NCBI RefSeq assembly: GCF_900005615.1
Contig: NZ_LN832562.1
Location: 186,001 to 250,000 of the forward strand
Reading direction: 5' to 3'
DNA length: 64,000 bases
Source of the DNA: Paracoccus aminovorans
GTDB lineage: Bacteria; Pseudomonadota; Alphaproteobacteria; Rhodobacterales; Rhodobacteraceae
In this document: one piece after another, positions 34,195 to 44,460 of the stretch
Layout of the letters: every line of letters starts with the position of its first letter
Numbering within the stretch: the stretch's first letter is position 1
Position numbers and translations under genes: made by a program
The notes under the pieces: generated by a model
What the model was told of the DNA's origin: nothing
Seen by the model: the letters and a program-made list of their open reading frames with translations, nothing else
The model's database searches: none

Positions 34195-34976
34195 ATCCCC
34201 CGGATTTCTTTGATGATCTCTGCCAGCCGGGCCGCCTGTTCGGCGGCGGTGCCGGTAATCAGCTCGGCCTTGCCGCGTTCGGGCACATACATGCGCCGGA
34301 CGTTGGACGCGGGCCGGACGTCGTCATCACCCAGGCCGAGATCGTCGAGCGACAGCTCGTCCACCGGCTTCTGCTTGGCCTGCTTGATGCCGCGCAGCGA
34401 GGCATAGCGCGGCTGGTTGATGCCCAGCTGGATCGACAGCACCGCCGGGCAGCGGATGGTCATCACCTCTTCGAGGCCGCCTTCCAGCTCGCGCCGCAGG
34501 CCGGCCGTGGCCGAACCGGGCTTGTAGTCGAGATGGCTGACCACGGCGGCATGGGGCCAGCCCAGCAGGCCGGCCAGCGCCATGCCCGTCGTCGCCGAGC
34601 CGAAGTCGCTCGACTGGGCGCCGGTAAAGACCATGTCGGGCTTTTCGCGCTCGACCAGCTTCGCCAGCACCCTGGCGACGGCGATCCCGTCCGCATCGGC
34701 CAGGGAATCGTCCCAGACCCGGATACCGCGGTCGGCACCCTTGGCCAGCGCGGTCCGCAGCGCGTCGTCCGCGTCGTCGTCGCCGACGATGGCGACCACG
34801 ACCTCGACCGCGTCGCCCGCGGCCTCCTTGATGAGCAGGGCCTCTTCGACCGAGAAGTGATCGAACTCGTTCAGATCCTTCTCGAAATAGTCGTCATCGA
34901 CGTCGCGGCCGTCGTCGCGCAGCTCGAACTGGTCGTCGAGGCTGGCGATCTGCTTTACTGGAACAAGTATCTTCAT
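34191..34976 (-). CDS. etfB: Electron transfer flavoprotein beta subunit
   Basis: 261-residue ETF beta subunit, holding AMP and making the docking surface for dehydrogenases. Recognisable stretches are MKILVPVKQ, FDHFSVEEALLIKE, FTGAQSSDFGSATTGMALAG and LRRELEGGLEEVM. It carries more acidic residues than housekeeping EtfB, which fits a dedicated catabolic pair. It lies between the leucine-rich-repeat-variant gene and etfA in the trimethylamine dehydrogenase operon. Confidence 0.97.
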   Translation of the reverse strand: MKILVPVKQIASLDDQFELRDDGRDVDDDYFEKDLNEFDHFSVEEALLIKEAAGDAVEVVVAIVGDDDADDALRTALAKGADRGIRVWDDSLADADGIAVARVLAKLVEREKPDMVFTGAQSSDFGSATTGMALAGLLGWPHAAVVSHLDYKPGSATAGLRRELEGGLEEVMTIRCPAVLSIQLGINQPRYASLRGIKQAKQKPVDELSLDDLGLGDDDVRPASNVRRMYVPERGKAELITGTAAEQAARLAEIIKEIRGM

Positions 34977-34997
34977 TCATCGTCTCCAAGTCTTGCA

Positions 34998-36404
34998 TCA
35001 TGATTTCGGGGTGAGAAGCGAAGCCACCTGTCTGGCGAGTCGGCGCGCGGCGGCAAACCGCACTTGCGGTTCTGGATCATCCGTCAGCGACGCGACGGTC
35101 GCATCGTCGAGGCCGGGGTGGCCGACGATCATCGCACGGTTGAGCGGATAGGGGTCGGCGGCCAGCCGGAGGATGGCCGTTTGCGGCGCCGCACGGTTGA
35201 ATGCGATGGCGCGGCGCACGTCGGAATCGTCATGGGCGGCGATGGCGTCCAGCGTCGCCGCCGGCGTGCGCGGATTGCGGCCGAGCGCCCCCAGCACGTC
35301 GCGGTCGCCGCTGCCCAGAAGGGCGGCGATGGCTTCGGCCGGCGCATCCTCGCGCAGCGCCACTCCCGCCTGGACCCAGGGCGCCGCATCGGCGGTGAGC
35401 CGGGTCAGCAGCGCGGGCGGGCAGGCCGGGTTGCGCGCGACGCTGCGGCGGATCTCGGGGTCGTCCGAGGCGGCGAGCTGCGCCAGCAGCGGCGCCGGCA
35501 GATCGGGATGGCGCGCGATCCAGCGCCGCACCCAGGGATCGGGATCGACGGCCAGCCGCGCGATAAGCTCCGCCCCCAGCCGCTGGCGGCGGGCGAGGAC
35601 GCGGCGGACCCGGGCCGAGGCGTCGCCTTCGGGGTCGATTTCGGCGCCCGAAACGATCGGGTTGCGCACGGCGGCGGCGCGGACTGCGTCGTCGGGGTCG
35701 GCCAGCAGCCGCTCCAGCGCCGCGGCATCCAGGGTCGGGTTCCCCGCCAGCTTGCGCCGCAGCCGCGAGTCGGGCGCCTGTTCCGCCGCCGTCCGCAGCG
35801 CGGCGGGGCAGTTCGGATGCGCCGCGATCTCGGCCTGGACCCAGGCGTCGCCCGCCGCCCACAGGCGGGTCAGCGTTTCCGCATCGGCGCCGGGCGCGGC
35901 CGCGATGGCGCGCTGGATCAGCCCGTCGTCCTCGGCCGCAAGCCGCGCGATGACCTCGGGGGGGACCGCGGGGTTGCCGGCGACCGCGCGCCGCACCTCG
36001 ACCGCCTCGTGCCGCGCCAGTTCGCCCAGGATCGCGGCATCGGCATGGCCGTGGTCGGCCAGGCAGCGGGCCAGGCGCGCGTCAACCGCCTGCCCCAGCA
36101 GCTTGCGCAGCGCCGAGACCGGCGTCGCCGGGTTCTTCGCCAGCCGCAGCGCCAGCGCCTCGGCGGCATCGGTCGCCAGCAGGTCGAGCAGGCCGGGGGG
36201 CGCATAGGCGGCCGCGGCGACGATCAGCCTTTGCCGCGGCGTGGCGAAGATCACCGGCTCGAGCGCGGCCCGCGCTTCCGGGCCGGCTTCGGCATAGACG
36301 CCGAGCGCCGCGTAGAGGTCGCCGCCGGCACCGACTCGGGCGACGAGCGCTCCGAAGTCGCCCTGTCCCGGCGGAGCCCGCATATCGGTCGCCGCTGCCG
36401 TCAT
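34998..36404 (-). CDS. Leucine-rich-repeat-variant / HEAT-like repeat protein
   Basis: 468-residue soluble protein built of about 16 repeats of roughly 24 residues, such as LAVDPDPWVRRWIARHPDLP and LAASDDPEIRRSVARNPACP. This is the LRV pattern (DPxxxVRxxxAxNPxxP) that forms an alternating-helix superhelix for protein binding. The founding Azotobacter LRV protein also carries an N-terminal [4Fe-4S] Cys cluster; none is seen here. It starts inside the stop of the DgcB-like gene (ATGA) and precedes etfB, so it is probably an assembly or scaffolding factor for the electron-transfer chain. That role is inference. Confidence 0.88.
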   Translation of the reverse strand: MTAAATDMRAPPGQGDFGALVARVGAGGDLYAALGVYAEAGPEARAALEPVIFATPRQRLIVAAAAYAPPGLLDLLATDAAEALALRLAKNPATPVSALRKLLGQAVDARLARCLADHGHADAAILGELARHEAVEVRRAVAGNPAVPPEVIARLAAEDDGLIQRAIAAAPGADAETLTRLWAAGDAWVQAEIAAHPNCPAALRTAAEQAPDSRLRRKLAGNPTLDAAALERLLADPDDAVRAAAVRNPIVSGAEIDPEGDASARVRRVLARRQRLGAELIARLAVDPDPWVRRWIARHPDLPAPLLAQLAASDDPEIRRSVARNPACPPALLTRLTADAAPWVQAGVALREDAPAEAIAALLGSGDRDVLGALGRNPRTPAATLDAIAAHDDSDVRRAIAFNRAAPQTAILRLAADPYPLNRAMIVGHPGLDDATVASLTDDPEPQVRFAAARRLARQVASLLTPKS

Positions 36405-38569
36405 GCCGGGACCGGGGACTGGCGGGTTTCCTCGTCCGCGCCGCCTTCGTCGGTGCCCTTCTGCTTGTCGAGCCCCATGGCCTCGGCCAGCAATTCGGTC
36501 AGTTCGAGCACGCGGAAATTGCCTTCGTTCCCGGTTCCCTTCACGCCGTCCTCAAGCATGTTGAGGCATTTCGGGCAGTTGACCACCAGCACGTCCAGAT
36601 CGGGGATCTCGGCCGCCTCGGCGGCGCGCAGCTCGGCCGGTTTCTTGAGTTCCGGCGGATCGGGCAGCCAGATGCGGCCGCCGCCCGCGCCGCAGCAGAA
36701 CGAGTTGTCCCGGCTGCGCCGCAGTTCCACCAGCTCGACGCCGAGGCTGTTCAGCACCTGGCGCGGCGCCTCGGTGCAGCCGTTGATGCGGCCCAGGTGG
36801 CAGGGGTCGTGATAGGTGACGCGATAGTCCAGGTTCGCCGGCTGCGGGATGCGGCCTTCGCGGATCAGCCGCTCCAGCAGCGAACTGGCGTGTTCGATGG
36901 TGTAGTTGCCGCCGAATTCGGGATATTCGTTGCGGATGGTGTTGAATGTATGCGGGTCCGTGGTCACGATGGTGTTGAACGTGCAATCGTTCAGCAGTTC
37001 GATGTTGGCCTCGGCCAGGGACTGGAACAGGCCTTCCTCGCCCACGCGGCGGACGTCGTTGCCGGCGGTCTGCTCGTCCTCGAACAGGATGCCGAAATCG
37101 ATCCCGGCCGCCTTGAGGATGCGGGCGAAGGTGATGGTGACCTTCTGCGAGCGCGGGTCGAACGAGGCGTAGTCGCCGACATACCACAGCACGTCGACAG
37201 GCTCGGTGCGGGCGTCCTTGATCTCGAAGTCCAGCTTCTGGGTCCAGCGCGGCCGCTTGCGCTTCGACTCGCCCAGCGAGTTGCCGGACTTCTGCAGGCT
37301 CTTCAGCGTCGGCTGCAGCATGGTGTCGAATTCGCCCGCCTCGACCAGCGACCGGCGCATCTGCACGATCATCGGCAGATGCTCGACGCCGACGGGGCAG
37401 ATTTCCACGCAGGCGGCGCAGCTGCGGCAGGACCACAGCGTCTCGGGCCGGATCATGTTGACGCCGTCGCCGATGACCTGGATCGGCCCTTCGGGCATCC
37501 TGGCGCCGGACAGGGCGTCGTTCGCCAGTTCACGCAGGCTCAGCACCAGATCGCGCGGCGACAGCGGATAGCCCGAGGCGTTCGCGGGGCAGGCCTCGTG
37601 GCAGCGGCCGCATTTGGTGCAGGCGTCGACGTTCAGCAGATACTTGTCGCTGAAATCGGTGAGCACCGAGAAGCCGATGCGCTCGGCCTCCATGTCGGCC
37701 GCCGGCATCCGCTGCTTGGCCTGCGGATCGCGCGCCGCCAGGCTGCCCATCGCGGTGAAGATATGCTTGATCTTGGTATAGGGGATCAGCGCGATGAAGG
37801 TCAGCGCCAGCATCCCATGCGTCCACCACAGCACCATGCGGATGGTGGCGGCGCCTTGCGGGCCGACGCCCAGCCCGGCCATCGCCTGCGCGATCAGGGC
37901 CCCGACCGGCGACCACCAGCGATAGCCCCAGACCGCGGGATTGTCCTGCAGCCAGACCAGACGCACCGCTTCCAGCAGGAAGCCGGTCACGCCGATGAGC
38001 ACCAGGATCCACAGAAAGGCCCAATCCTCGCGCCGGTAGGAGGAGCGGTCGTAGTCGGGGTCCTCGGGCTTGCGGTCGGGGCGGTGGTAGTCGAGCCGCG
38101 GCAGCGCCATCCAGCCCCGGCGATACATCATGTAAAGCAGGCCGCCGATCAGCGAGAGTCCCGCAAGGTCCATCGCCAGCGAAAAGACCAGGTAGAAGGC
38201 GCCGTTCCAGAAATGCAGCCCGGCCGCCGGCCCGGTGATGTCGTGGTCGACCGTGATCGTGGTCGTCCCGATGAAGAGCACGGCGAAGCCGTAGAAGATG
38301 AACATGTGGGCGGCGCCGGCGCCTCGGGCCCGGCGCCGGATCGTGGTGTGTTCGGCGACCTGGCGGGCCATGGTGGCCATGCGCGGCCAGAACGGCGTCC
38401 ACGCCCCCGACCGCTTGCCGCGGCGGTATTTGCGGATCTGCGCCCAGACCCCGTAGAGAAACACCCCCATCGCCCCGATGGCGACGATATAGAATGACAC
38501 CAGCATCCACAGCGGGAAGTCCTGGAACAGGACGCGCGTAATGTCTTGCGGGTCGTGATCGGTGAGCAT
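36401..38569 (-). CDS. Membrane Fe-S oxidoreductase, DgcB / heterodisulfide-reductase-like
   Basis: 722-residue membrane protein. The N-terminal part (residues 20-265) has about six helices of the nitrate-reductase-gamma type (FPLWMLVSFYIVAIGAMGVF, then AHMFIFYGFAVLFIG). Two [4Fe-4S] motifs follow: C317-x2-C320-x2-C323-x3-C327 and C381-x2-C384-x2-C387-x3-C391. Then comes a cysteine-rich CCG domain (YHDPCHLGR, FCCGAGGGR). Proteins of this layout accept electrons from ETF and reduce quinone, as proposed for DgcB in dimethylglycine breakdown. It lies directly after the trimethylamine dehydrogenase gene. Confidence 0.92.
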   Translation of the reverse strand: MLTDHDPQDITRVLFQDFPLWMLVSFYIVAIGAMGVFLYGVWAQIRKYRRGKRSGAWTPFWPRMATMARQVAEHTTIRRRARGAGAAHMFIFYGFAVLFIGTTTITVDHDITGPAAGLHFWNGAFYLVFSLAMDLAGLSLIGGLLYMMYRRGWMALPRLDYHRPDRKPEDPDYDRSSYRREDWAFLWILVLIGVTGFLLEAVRLVWLQDNPAVWGYRWWSPVGALIAQAMAGLGVGPQGAATIRMVLWWTHGMLALTFIALIPYTKIKHIFTAMGSLAARDPQAKQRMPAADMEAERIGFSVLTDFSDKYLLNVDACTKCGRCHEACPANASGYPLSPRDLVLSLRELANDALSGARMPEGPIQVIGDGVNMIRPETLWSCRSCAACVEICPVGVEHLPMIVQMRRSLVEAGEFDTMLQPTLKSLQKSGNSLGESKRKRPRWTQKLDFEIKDARTEPVDVLWYVGDYASFDPRSQKVTITFARILKAAGIDFGILFEDEQTAGNDVRRVGEEGLFQSLAEANIELLNDCTFNTIVTTDPHTFNTIRNEYPEFGGNYTIEHASSLLERLIREGRIPQPANLDYRVTYHDPCHLGRINGCTEAPRQVLNSLGVELVELRRSRDNSFCCGAGGGRIWLPDPPELKKPAELRAAEAAEIPDLDVLVVNCPKCLNMLEDGVKGTGNEGNFRVLELTELLAEAMGLDKQKGTDEGGADEETRQSPVPA

Positions 38570-38598
38570 CGCCGTCAGTCCTCTTGTCTTCTTTCAGC

Positions 38599-38661
38599 GC
38601 CGCGGCATCGGTTGCCGCGGCGGGACGCAGGCGGTCGCGGGCGCCTGGCGCCGCGACCGCC
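38599..38661 (-). promoter_or_regulatory. Two tandem intercistronic hairpins after TMADH gene
   Basis: The 101-base gap between the TMADH and DgcB-like genes holds two strong stems: an 11-bp stem (38630-38640 with 38651-38661) and GCCGCGGCA-loop-TGCCGCGGC at 38599-38621. Neither has a T-tract. They probably protect the TMADH transcript end and lower expression of the membrane subunit. Confidence 0.55.
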
Positions 38662-38670
38662 GTTCCTGGC

Positions 38671-40917
<2,247 letters not shown>

Positions 40918-41688
40918 TCAATGTCGGTTGTCGTCAGGTTGCCGTGTCTCGGCGATCAGCAGCGCGCCGCCGAGAAACTTGCGCAGGTCGTCGAAGGTGG
41001 TCGGCTTCTCGCCCGGCCAGCGGTCGCACAGCCGCGCGGGCGGCGGCTGGCTACGGGATGCCGCGTCCAGATGCATCGCGACCTCGCCCGCCAGGCGCAG
41101 CGCATGGCCGCGCAGGCTGCGGTCGTAGGCGCCCCAATGCAGGGCCTCGCTTTTTAGGTGGAACAGCGAACTGCGGCCGCGGCGGGCGATGGTCATGCTG
41201 TCGATCCAGCCCGAGACCGCGCCCCAGCGCCGCAGCGCCGCGGCATAGCGGCGGCGGGCCAGGCTTTCGCGTCCCGCCAGGCGGGCGCCAAGGCCCAGAT
41301 TGGCCTGGCTGGCCGCATAGCGGGGATCGTCGCGGCGAAAGCACAGCAAGGCGACGCGCCAGCCCAGCTGCCAGTCCCGCAGCGCCGCCGCCGTATCGCC
41401 GTCGCGCAGCGCATCGAGCGCGCGTTCCTGCAGGCGTTCCCAGGCAAGGTCGCAGTCGCGCCAACCGGCGGCACGAGCCGCAGCCTGCGTCGCATCGCCG
41501 GCAAGACCGGTTTCGGCGCATTCGGAAAAAATCATCAGAAAACTGGCGCTTGCGCCCGGAAGGTCGCGGGGCTTTCCCGCCGCGGCAATGCCATCGCCGT
41601 GGATCACGAAGGCAGGCGCGTCGCCATGACTTCTGCGTCCGCCGCCCTGCGCTACCGCAGGCGGCGTATCCTCCATGTGGGTTAGCAT
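40918..41688 (-). CDS. Hypothetical protein, first gene of TMADH operon
   Basis: 256-residue soluble, helix-rich protein that I do not recognise. The middle part (AWERLQERALDALRDGDTAAALRDWQLGW, in two parts; then YAASQANLGLGARLAG) resembles degenerate tetratricopeptide repeats. The start at 41688 has an excellent GGGGAGGAG ribosome site. It is the promoter-proximal gene of the operon, 48 bases before TMADH. It may help assembly or flavinylation of TMADH, but this is only suggested by position. Confidence 0.75.
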   Translation of the reverse strand: MLTHMEDTPPAVAQGGGRRSHGDAPAFVIHGDGIAAAGKPRDLPGASASFLMIFSECAETGLAGDATQAAARAAGWRDCDLAWERLQERALDALRDGDTAAALRDWQLGWRVALLCFRRDDPRYAASQANLGLGARLAGRESLARRRYAAALRRWGAVSGWIDSMTIARRGRSSLFHLKSEALHWGAYDRSLRGHALRLAGEVAMHLDAASRSQPPPARLCDRWPGEKPTTFDDLRKFLGGALLIAETRQPDDNRH

Positions 41689-42058
41689 ATCTCCTCCCCG
41701 AGACAGCTGCCTGCATCATTCGACCCGTTTGAGCCGATTGTTACCAATTTCTCCCGATACTGCCTCTTCAGGCCGTTGAACGAGGGGTAACAACCAATCT
41801 GTAACACAGTCCGCCGAAAGATTTCAACAAAATGCTAAAATCCTTCTCGATTTCGCAATAATTGGTTGACTTTCGTATCCAAGTGACACAAATTGGATCG
41901 TCCTTGCCGCTTTCTCGTTACTTTCCAATGCAATACCAAAAACAACCAATCTCGCTCTATCGGTCCTATTGGTTGCCAAATTCCTCCCGTCCCTTGCCCA
42001 TCCGCCCCGCCACCCAGCGAATCATCCCGGGGTCCGCCCCGCAAAAGGAGTCCGACAC
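41689..42058. promoter_or_regulatory. AT-rich divergent control region, TMADH operon and gntR
   Basis: 370 bases without a gene, much richer in A and T than the rest of the window. It contains exact CAACCAAT at 41791-41798 and 41943-41950, exact ATTGGTTG (its reverse complement) at 41861-41868 and 41968-41975, and the related ATTGTTACCAAT at 41737-41748. The last pair is an inverted repeat with a 17-base spacer. These are likely sites for the adjacent FadR-type GntR regulator, spread over about 240 bases. Confidence 0.7.
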
Positions 42059-42817
42059 ATGACCGAGGTTCTGGATCCGCCGTGGGAAACCGAGGGCGAG
42101 GTGCGCTATCCCGTCACCGCCAAGGCCCGCGACCTGGCCGACCGGCTCTTCGGCGAGATCGTCGCCGGCGTATACGGTTTCGGCACCCGGCTTCCGGCCG
42201 AGCGCGTCTTGTCCGACACCCACGATCTGTCGCGCAGCACCGTGCGCCAAGCCTTGGGATTGATGGAAAGTTTCGGCATCATCGAACGCAGGGTCGGCAG
42301 CGGATCGGTGGTCTGCTTCAGCCGCCGCCAGCCGGCGCCGGAAGCGGCCGCACCCCCTGCCGGCATCCTGGACCTGACCGAGATCGGCAGTTCCACCAGC
42401 CCGCTGGAACTGGGCGTGGTGCGCTCGATCGTCGAGCCCGAGATCGCGCGGCTCGCCGTCTTGAACATGACCGCGCGCGACATCGAGGCGATCAAGGCCG
42501 TGCAGGCCGAAATGGAAGAGGTCATGACCAATGGCGAGCAATTCGCGGCGCTGGAGGACGCCTTCCGGATGCGGCTGGCCTCGGGGACGCACAACCCGCT
42601 TCTCGAGGCGGTCTATGCCATGGTTAACCAGGTCCGGCGCGACGCCAGCTGGTCGGTGCAGCGGCGGTGGCGGCTGTCACCGGCCAGGATCCGGGAATAC
42701 AAGCTGCAATACCGCTCGCTCTGCGAGGCGATCGAAAGCCGCGACATCGAGAAGGCGGTGGAGTTCGTCCGGCTGATGCTGGCGGACGCGCATCAGGACC
42801 TGATGCCGGGCGGCTGA
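42059..42817 (+). CDS. GntR-family regulator, FadR/FCD type
   Basis: 252-residue transcription regulator divergent from the TMADH operon. The N-terminal winged helix has FGTRLPAERVLSDTHDLSRSTVRQAL (in two parts) and VGSGSVV; the all-helical FCD effector domain starts near VRSIVEPEIARLAV. The start at 42059 follows AAAAGGAG; an ATG at 41969 lies within the operator repeats. It probably responds to trimethylamine or a related compound. Its 3' end overlaps the convergent binding-protein gene by 25 bases. Confidence 0.92.
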   Translation: MTEVLDPPWETEGEVRYPVTAKARDLADRLFGEIVAGVYGFGTRLPAERVLSDTHDLSRSTVRQALGLMESFGIIERRVGSGSVVCFSRRQPAPEAAAPPAGILDLTEIGSSTSPLELGVVRSIVEPEIARLAVLNMTARDIEAIKAVQAEMEEVMTNGEQFAALEDAFRMRLASGTHNPLLEAVYAMVNQVRRDASWSVQRRWRLSPARIREYKLQYRSLCEAIESRDIEKAVEFVRLMLADAHQDLMPGG

Positions 42818-44091
42818 TCCCGGTCCAGCGCGGCGGCGGTCAGGCGCTGGTCCCACATCTGGCCGCAGGCCCGCATGTGCCGCAGCAGCAGCGGGCCGTG
42901 CTTTTCCCACCAGGCCAGGACCGAGCGCAGCTCGACGATGCGCGCCACGCCGTCGGTGATCCGCACCACCGGCCAGGATCCGACCAGCGCATTGTCGACG
43001 CCGAACAGCTCGCGCCCCCACCAGCGCGCCTCGCCGAAGACGTTGCGGCTGCCTCCGCCCATGCGCATGGCGGACAGCACCACCGCCGGCTCGACCGTCT
43101 GGATCTGTTCGACCGCCTTGCGCCACATTTCCAGGATGGCGCAATATTCCCAGGACACCGCGCTCCAATGCCCCGGATAGCGTCGGTTGAACTCGGCGTA
43201 GAAATCGTGCGGGCGGGGGAAGCCGATGTCCAGCCGGTCCAGCGCCGGATCGTCGAATTCCGGGAAGTGAAAGATGAAGCCTTCCATGAACTCGCGGCTG
43301 GTCCGCGCGACCAGCGCGGGATAGTTGTCGCAGGTGCAGGACAGGATCTGACCGCGGAACCCGCGGCGATAGGCGGTTTCCGTCAGCGCGTGGACGAAGG
43401 GTTCATAGGCGGTATCCCAGCACAGGATGTCGGGATTGGCGCTGAGCATGGCGTCGGCGACGGCGACCGGGTCCTCGGGGGCGCCGGTATAGAGCACCTC
43501 CTTGACGACGGCGATCCCGGCCGCCTCGAACGCGGCCCGGTAGGTGGCGAGCGAGGGCAGGCCAAGCGCGTCCTTCTGGGCGCAGAGCGCCACGGTGCGC
43601 AGCTCGGGCCGGTTCTCGGCCAGCCAGTCCACGCCGGTCACCACATAGATCGGATGCACCTCGCAGGGGGCGATCAGGTAGGGGATGTCGGGCGACAGGT
43701 CGCTGGGCAGCAGCGTCGTCGCCAGCATGCGCGAGCGGGTCAGGAAATCCGCGATCACCGGCACGGTATCGCCGCCCAGCATCAGGATGATCTTGACCCC
43801 GGCATCCAGGACGAGCTGCTTGGCGCCCAGGATCGCGCGGGCGGGATCGTATTGATCGTCGTAGGCGACGATCTCGACCAGCCGCCGCTGCCCGCCGATG
43901 CGTATGCCGCCGTCGGCATTGACCCGGTCGGCCCAGATCTGGCAGCCCTCGTAGCCCGGCATGCCCCAGGAGGCCGCGGCGCCGGTCAGCGGCGCCAGCA
44001 CCCCGATCCGCACCGGCTCCCTTGCGCGCATGTCATGCCTGGGCATGCTGGCCGCCATCTCGAGTTCGGCGCCGAAACGATAGATGCTCAT
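42793..44091 (-). CDS. Leu/Ile/Val-type substrate-binding-fold protein, no signal peptide
   Basis: 432-residue type-1 periplasmic-binding-fold protein of the branched-chain-amino-acid/urea/amide-binding class (VRIGVLAPLTGAAASWG, then EGCQIWADRVNADGGI, FIFHFPEFDDP). No hydrophobic leader precedes the first strand, and no permease or ATPase genes are nearby, so it may be a cytoplasmic sensor like AmiC rather than a transport receptor. The start at 44091 was chosen as the most upstream reasonable ATG; ATGs at MRAREPV would shorten it slightly. It is next to the racemase-family and NCS1 permease genes on the same strand. Confidence 0.85.
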   Translation of the reverse strand: MSIYRFGAELEMAASMPRHDMRAREPVRIGVLAPLTGAAASWGMPGYEGCQIWADRVNADGGIRIGGQRRLVEIVAYDDQYDPARAILGAKQLVLDAGVKIILMLGGDTVPVIADFLTRSRMLATTLLPSDLSPDIPYLIAPCEVHPIYVVTGVDWLAENRPELRTVALCAQKDALGLPSLATYRAAFEAAGIAVVKEVLYTGAPEDPVAVADAMLSANPDILCWDTAYEPFVHALTETAYRRGFRGQILSCTCDNYPALVARTSREFMEGFIFHFPEFDDPALDRLDIGFPRPHDFYAEFNRRYPGHWSAVSWEYCAILEMWRKAVEQIQTVEPAVVLSAMRMGGGSRNVFGEARWWGRELFGVDNALVGSWPVVRITDGVARIVELRSVLAWWEKHGPLLLRHMRACGQMWDQRLTAAALDRDQPPGIRS

Positions 44092-44128
44092 GCAGGCGAT
44101 TTCTCTGGACGTTGACCGGGGGTGCGCG

Positions 44129-44160
44129 GCAGTGCTGTGGCGAAAAAGCTGCAGCACTGC
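44129..44160. promoter_or_regulatory. 9-bp inverted repeat upstream of binding-fold gene
   Basis: GCAGTGCTG (44129-44137) and CAGCACTGC (44152-44160) are exact reverse complements separated by 14 bases, 38 bases upstream of the start at 44091. The spacing suits a dimeric regulator. The regulator is unknown. Confidence 0.5.
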
Positions 44161-44427
44161 AGGAACGAGGTTTTCTACGGTAGCTTCGGGACCAGCACAA
44201 GATGCCTGCAGGCGGTCGGGGCAAAGGTCTGCAAGGCCGCCCGAGCCAATGGGTCTGACTGCCGGCAGGCTGCGGAAAGGCGCTGCGGCGGCGCGACCCC
44301 GCGCCAGACCCATAGGCAGCAGAAGGGCCGCCCCCTTGCGGCGGCGGCCCTCAGGTCGGCGGTCGTGCCGCCGTTATCCGGTGTGGCTGGCGGCGGCCCC
44401 ATCGGAGCCGCCGCCGGCTTGGGTATC

Positions 44428-44452
44428 GGGGCCGCCTGCGGAGCGCGGCCCC
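44428..44452 (-). terminator. Hairpin after racemase-family gene
   Basis: GGGGCCGC (44428-44435) pairs with GCGGCCCC (44445-44452), 8 bp with a 9-base loop, starting 8 bases past the stop of the racemase-family gene. There is no T-tract. It is the probable 3' end of the NCS1-racemase operon. Confidence 0.5.
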
Positions 44453-44460
44453 GGCGGGGC

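Larger units (their letters stand above)
44092..44460. other. Intergenic with several GC-rich dyads
   Basis: 369 bases without a credible gene between two minus-strand genes. It holds a 9-bp inverted repeat GCAGTGCTG/CAGCACTGC at 44129-44160, a 9-bp stem at 44324-44351, and a terminator-like hairpin at 44428-44452. The first is near the start of the binding-fold gene and could be its operator. Confidence 0.5.
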
